A model generated the notes under the pieces. It saw only the letters and a list, made by a program, of their open reading frames with translations, was not told where the DNA came from and made no database searches. 16,237 bases of DNA, taken from the NCBI GenBank assembly GCA_913009315.1, contig CAJVZA010000046.1, forward strand, positions 1 through 16,237. Reading direction: 5' to 3'. The position numbers were made by a program, and so were the translations under genes. This stretch comes from an uncultured Hippea sp. (GTDB lineage: Bacteria; Campylobacterota_A; Desulfurellia; JAADFJ01). Numbering within the stretch: position 1 is the first letter of the stretch; every line of letters begins with the position of its first letter. Below are positions 15,039-16,237 of this stretch, one piece after another.

Positions 15039-16235
15039 ATGGCAAAGGAAAAATATATTAGAACGAAACCGCATCTCAACATTGGAACTATCGGTCATGT
15101 TGATCACGGAAAAACAACACTGACAGCGACTATAACAAAACTGCTTGCCAGTAAAGGCCAGGCTGAGTTCAAGGCTTACGATCAGATTGATAATGCGCCT
15201 GAAGAGAGAGAAAGAGGTGTTACAATCAACACCGCTCATGTTGAGTATGAGACGGACATAAGGCATTATGCCCATATAGACTGTCCAGGGCATGCAGATT
15301 ACATAAAGAACATGATTACCGGTGCCGCTCAGATGGATGGAGCGATACTTGTGGTATCGGCCGCAGACGGTCCTATGCCCCAGACAAGAGAGCATATCCT
15401 GCTTGCAAGACAGGTTGGTGTTCCGGCAATGGTGGTTTTTCTCAACAAAACGGATATGGTTGATGATCCTGAACTTGTTGAGCTTGTAGAAGAAGAGATA
15501 AGAGAACTCTTGTCCAAGTATGATTATCCCGGAGACGATATTCCGATAATCAAAGGATCCGCCCTTAAAGCGCTTGAAACTCCGGATGGACAGGAGAATG
15601 AGAATACAAAAGCAATCTATGATCTTATAGCTGCAATTGACAGCTATATTCCTGAACCCAAAAGAGATATCGATAAACCGTTTCTTATGCCTATCGAGGA
15701 TATCTTTACAATCTCAGGCCGCGGTACCGTTGTAACCGGCAGAGTTGAAAGAGGAATTCTCAAACCGGGTGAAGATGTCGAGATGGTAGGTTTCAGACCG
15801 ACCAGAAAGACGGTAGCCACATCTCTTGAGATGTTCAGAAAGATACTTGATGAAGGAAGAGCAGGCGACAATGTCGGAGTTCTGCTCAGAGGAATAAAGA
15901 AGGAAGAGGCATTAAGAGGAATGGTACTGGCAAAACCGGGATCCATTACCCCTCATACAAAGTTCAAGGCTCAGGTATATGTCCTGACAAAAGATGAGGG
16001 AGGAAGACATACTCCGTTTTTCCCGGGATACCGCCCTCAGTTCTATGTCAGAACAACCGATGTCACAGGCAGCATAGAGCTTCCCAAAGGTGTAGAAATG
16101 GTCATGCCGGGAGACAATGTAGAGATGACAGCTGAACTGATAAGTCCCGTTGCTCTTGAGAAAGAGACACGCTTTGCAATAAGAGAGGGTGGAAGAACAG
16201 TGGGCGCAGGTGTTGTCAGTGAGATATTAAAGTAG
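15039..16235 (+). CDS. tuf: Elongation factor Tu, complete (second tuf copy)
   Basis: EF-Tu carries aminoacyl-tRNA to the A site. The 398-residue protein starts [20 protein letters not shown] and contains GHVDHGKT (19-26), ERERGVT with T62, DCPGH with the catalytic histidine H85, NKTD (136-139) and GSAL (173-176), followed by beta-barrel domains 2 and 3. NKTD replaces the more usual NKCD, a conservative change. The start at 15039 is fixed by a perfect TAAGGAGGT; nine further in-frame codons reach back into fusA to a TTG at 15012 but are not expected to be used. It closes the rpsL-rpsG-fusA-tuf operon. The final 127 bases of the window repeat its opening, so the downstream neighbour (often rpsJ) and any terminator are not visible. 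Confidence 0.99.
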   Translation: MAKEKYIRTKPHLNIGTIGHVDHGKTTLTATITKLLASKGQAEFKAYDQIDNAPEERERGVTINTAHVEYETDIRHYAHIDCPGHADYIKNMITGAAQMDGAILVVSAADGPMPQTREHILLARQVGVPAMVVFLNKTDMVDDPELVELVEEEIRELLSKYDYPGDDIPIIKGSALKALETPDGQENENTKAIYDLIAAIDSYIPEPKRDIDKPFLMPIEDIFTISGRGTVVTGRVERGILKPGEDVEMVGFRPTRKTVATSLEMFRKILDEGRAGDNVGVLLRGIKKEEALRGMVLAKPGSITPHTKFKAQVYVLTKDEGGRHTPFFPGYRPQFYVRTTDVTGSIELPKGVEMVMPGDNVEMTAELISPVALEKETRFAIREGGRTVGAGVVSEILK

Positions 16236-16237
16236 GG
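16111..16237 (+). repeat. Right copy of the 127-base direct terminal repeat
   Basis: This is identical to bases 1-127 and reaches the last base of the window. It covers the last 41 codons of the complete tuf (including the stop) plus two G residues. In the left copy the sequence goes on into rpmG after this point; here it ends, which fits a repeat boundary where two tuf copies acquire different downstream sequence. Confidence 0.97.

Noticed and set aside
1-16237. A 16.1-kb circular plasmid or phage suggested by matching ends
   Set aside because: It holds only essential core genes, has no replication or partition gene, and the matching segment ends at a tuf gene boundary. A collapsed tuf repeat explains it better.

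Overview
This window is an uninterrupted block of bacterial core information-processing genes, all on the + strand: tuf (3' end), rpmG, tRNA-Trp, secE, nusG, rplK, rplA, rplJ, rplL, rpoB, rpoC, rpsL, rpsG, fusA, tuf. I see no mobile element, CRISPR array, toxin, defence gene or cargo gene. The order with rpmG and tRNA-Trp between one tuf and secE, and rpsL-rpsG-fusA-tuf straight after rpoC, is the classic fused secE-nusG / rplKAJL-rpoBC / str arrangement known from Deltaproteobacteria and several other Gram-negative phyla. RpoB has the two lineage insertions of the proteobacterial-type beta subunit, and RpoC has a trigger-loop insertion. The DNA leans to A+T and arginine is mostly AGA. I infer a Gram-negative bacterium with Deltaproteobacteria-like synteny. 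Several near-universal residues differ, so I do not assign a phylum.

Layout. 1-125 is the last 40 codons of one tuf gene. 139-563 carries rpmG, tRNA-Trp and secE packed with almost no spacing: the rpmG stop codon overlaps the first two tRNA bases, and secE starts 8 bases after the tRNA CCA. 564-3180 holds nusG and the L11, L1, L10 and L7/L12 genes. 3181-3394 is the only sizeable spacer (214 bases); it has a strong rho-independent hairpin that probably acts as a partial terminator between ribosomal-protein and RNA polymerase expression, followed by a perfect tandem 10-mer. 3395-12033 is rpoB-rpoC. A good sigma70-type promoter overlaps the rpoC stop codon and probably drives 12089-16235 (S12, S7, EF-G, EF-Tu).

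The genes work as one growth-rate module. They encode the RNA polymerase core (beta, beta'), its elongation factor NusG, the L11-L10-L12 stalk and L1, the S12/S7 decoding parts, the two elongation GTPases that use the stalk, and the SecE translocon subunit.

The most important point for a reader is that bases 1-127 and 16111-16237 are identical. The repeat reaches both ends of the window and stops 2 bases after the tuf stop codon. This is what a de Bruijn assembly (k = 127) would give around two near-identical tuf genes. The piece should not be read as a 16.1-kb circular element. Biological points worth checking are an A73 discriminator in the tRNA-Trp (bacteria normally have G73), a trigger-loop insertion in RpoC about 150 residues longer than in E. 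coli, an EF-G with a VDDG switch-I-region motif, and a secE with no Shine-Dalgarno that would be nearly leaderless after tRNA excision. I found no new multi-gene system.
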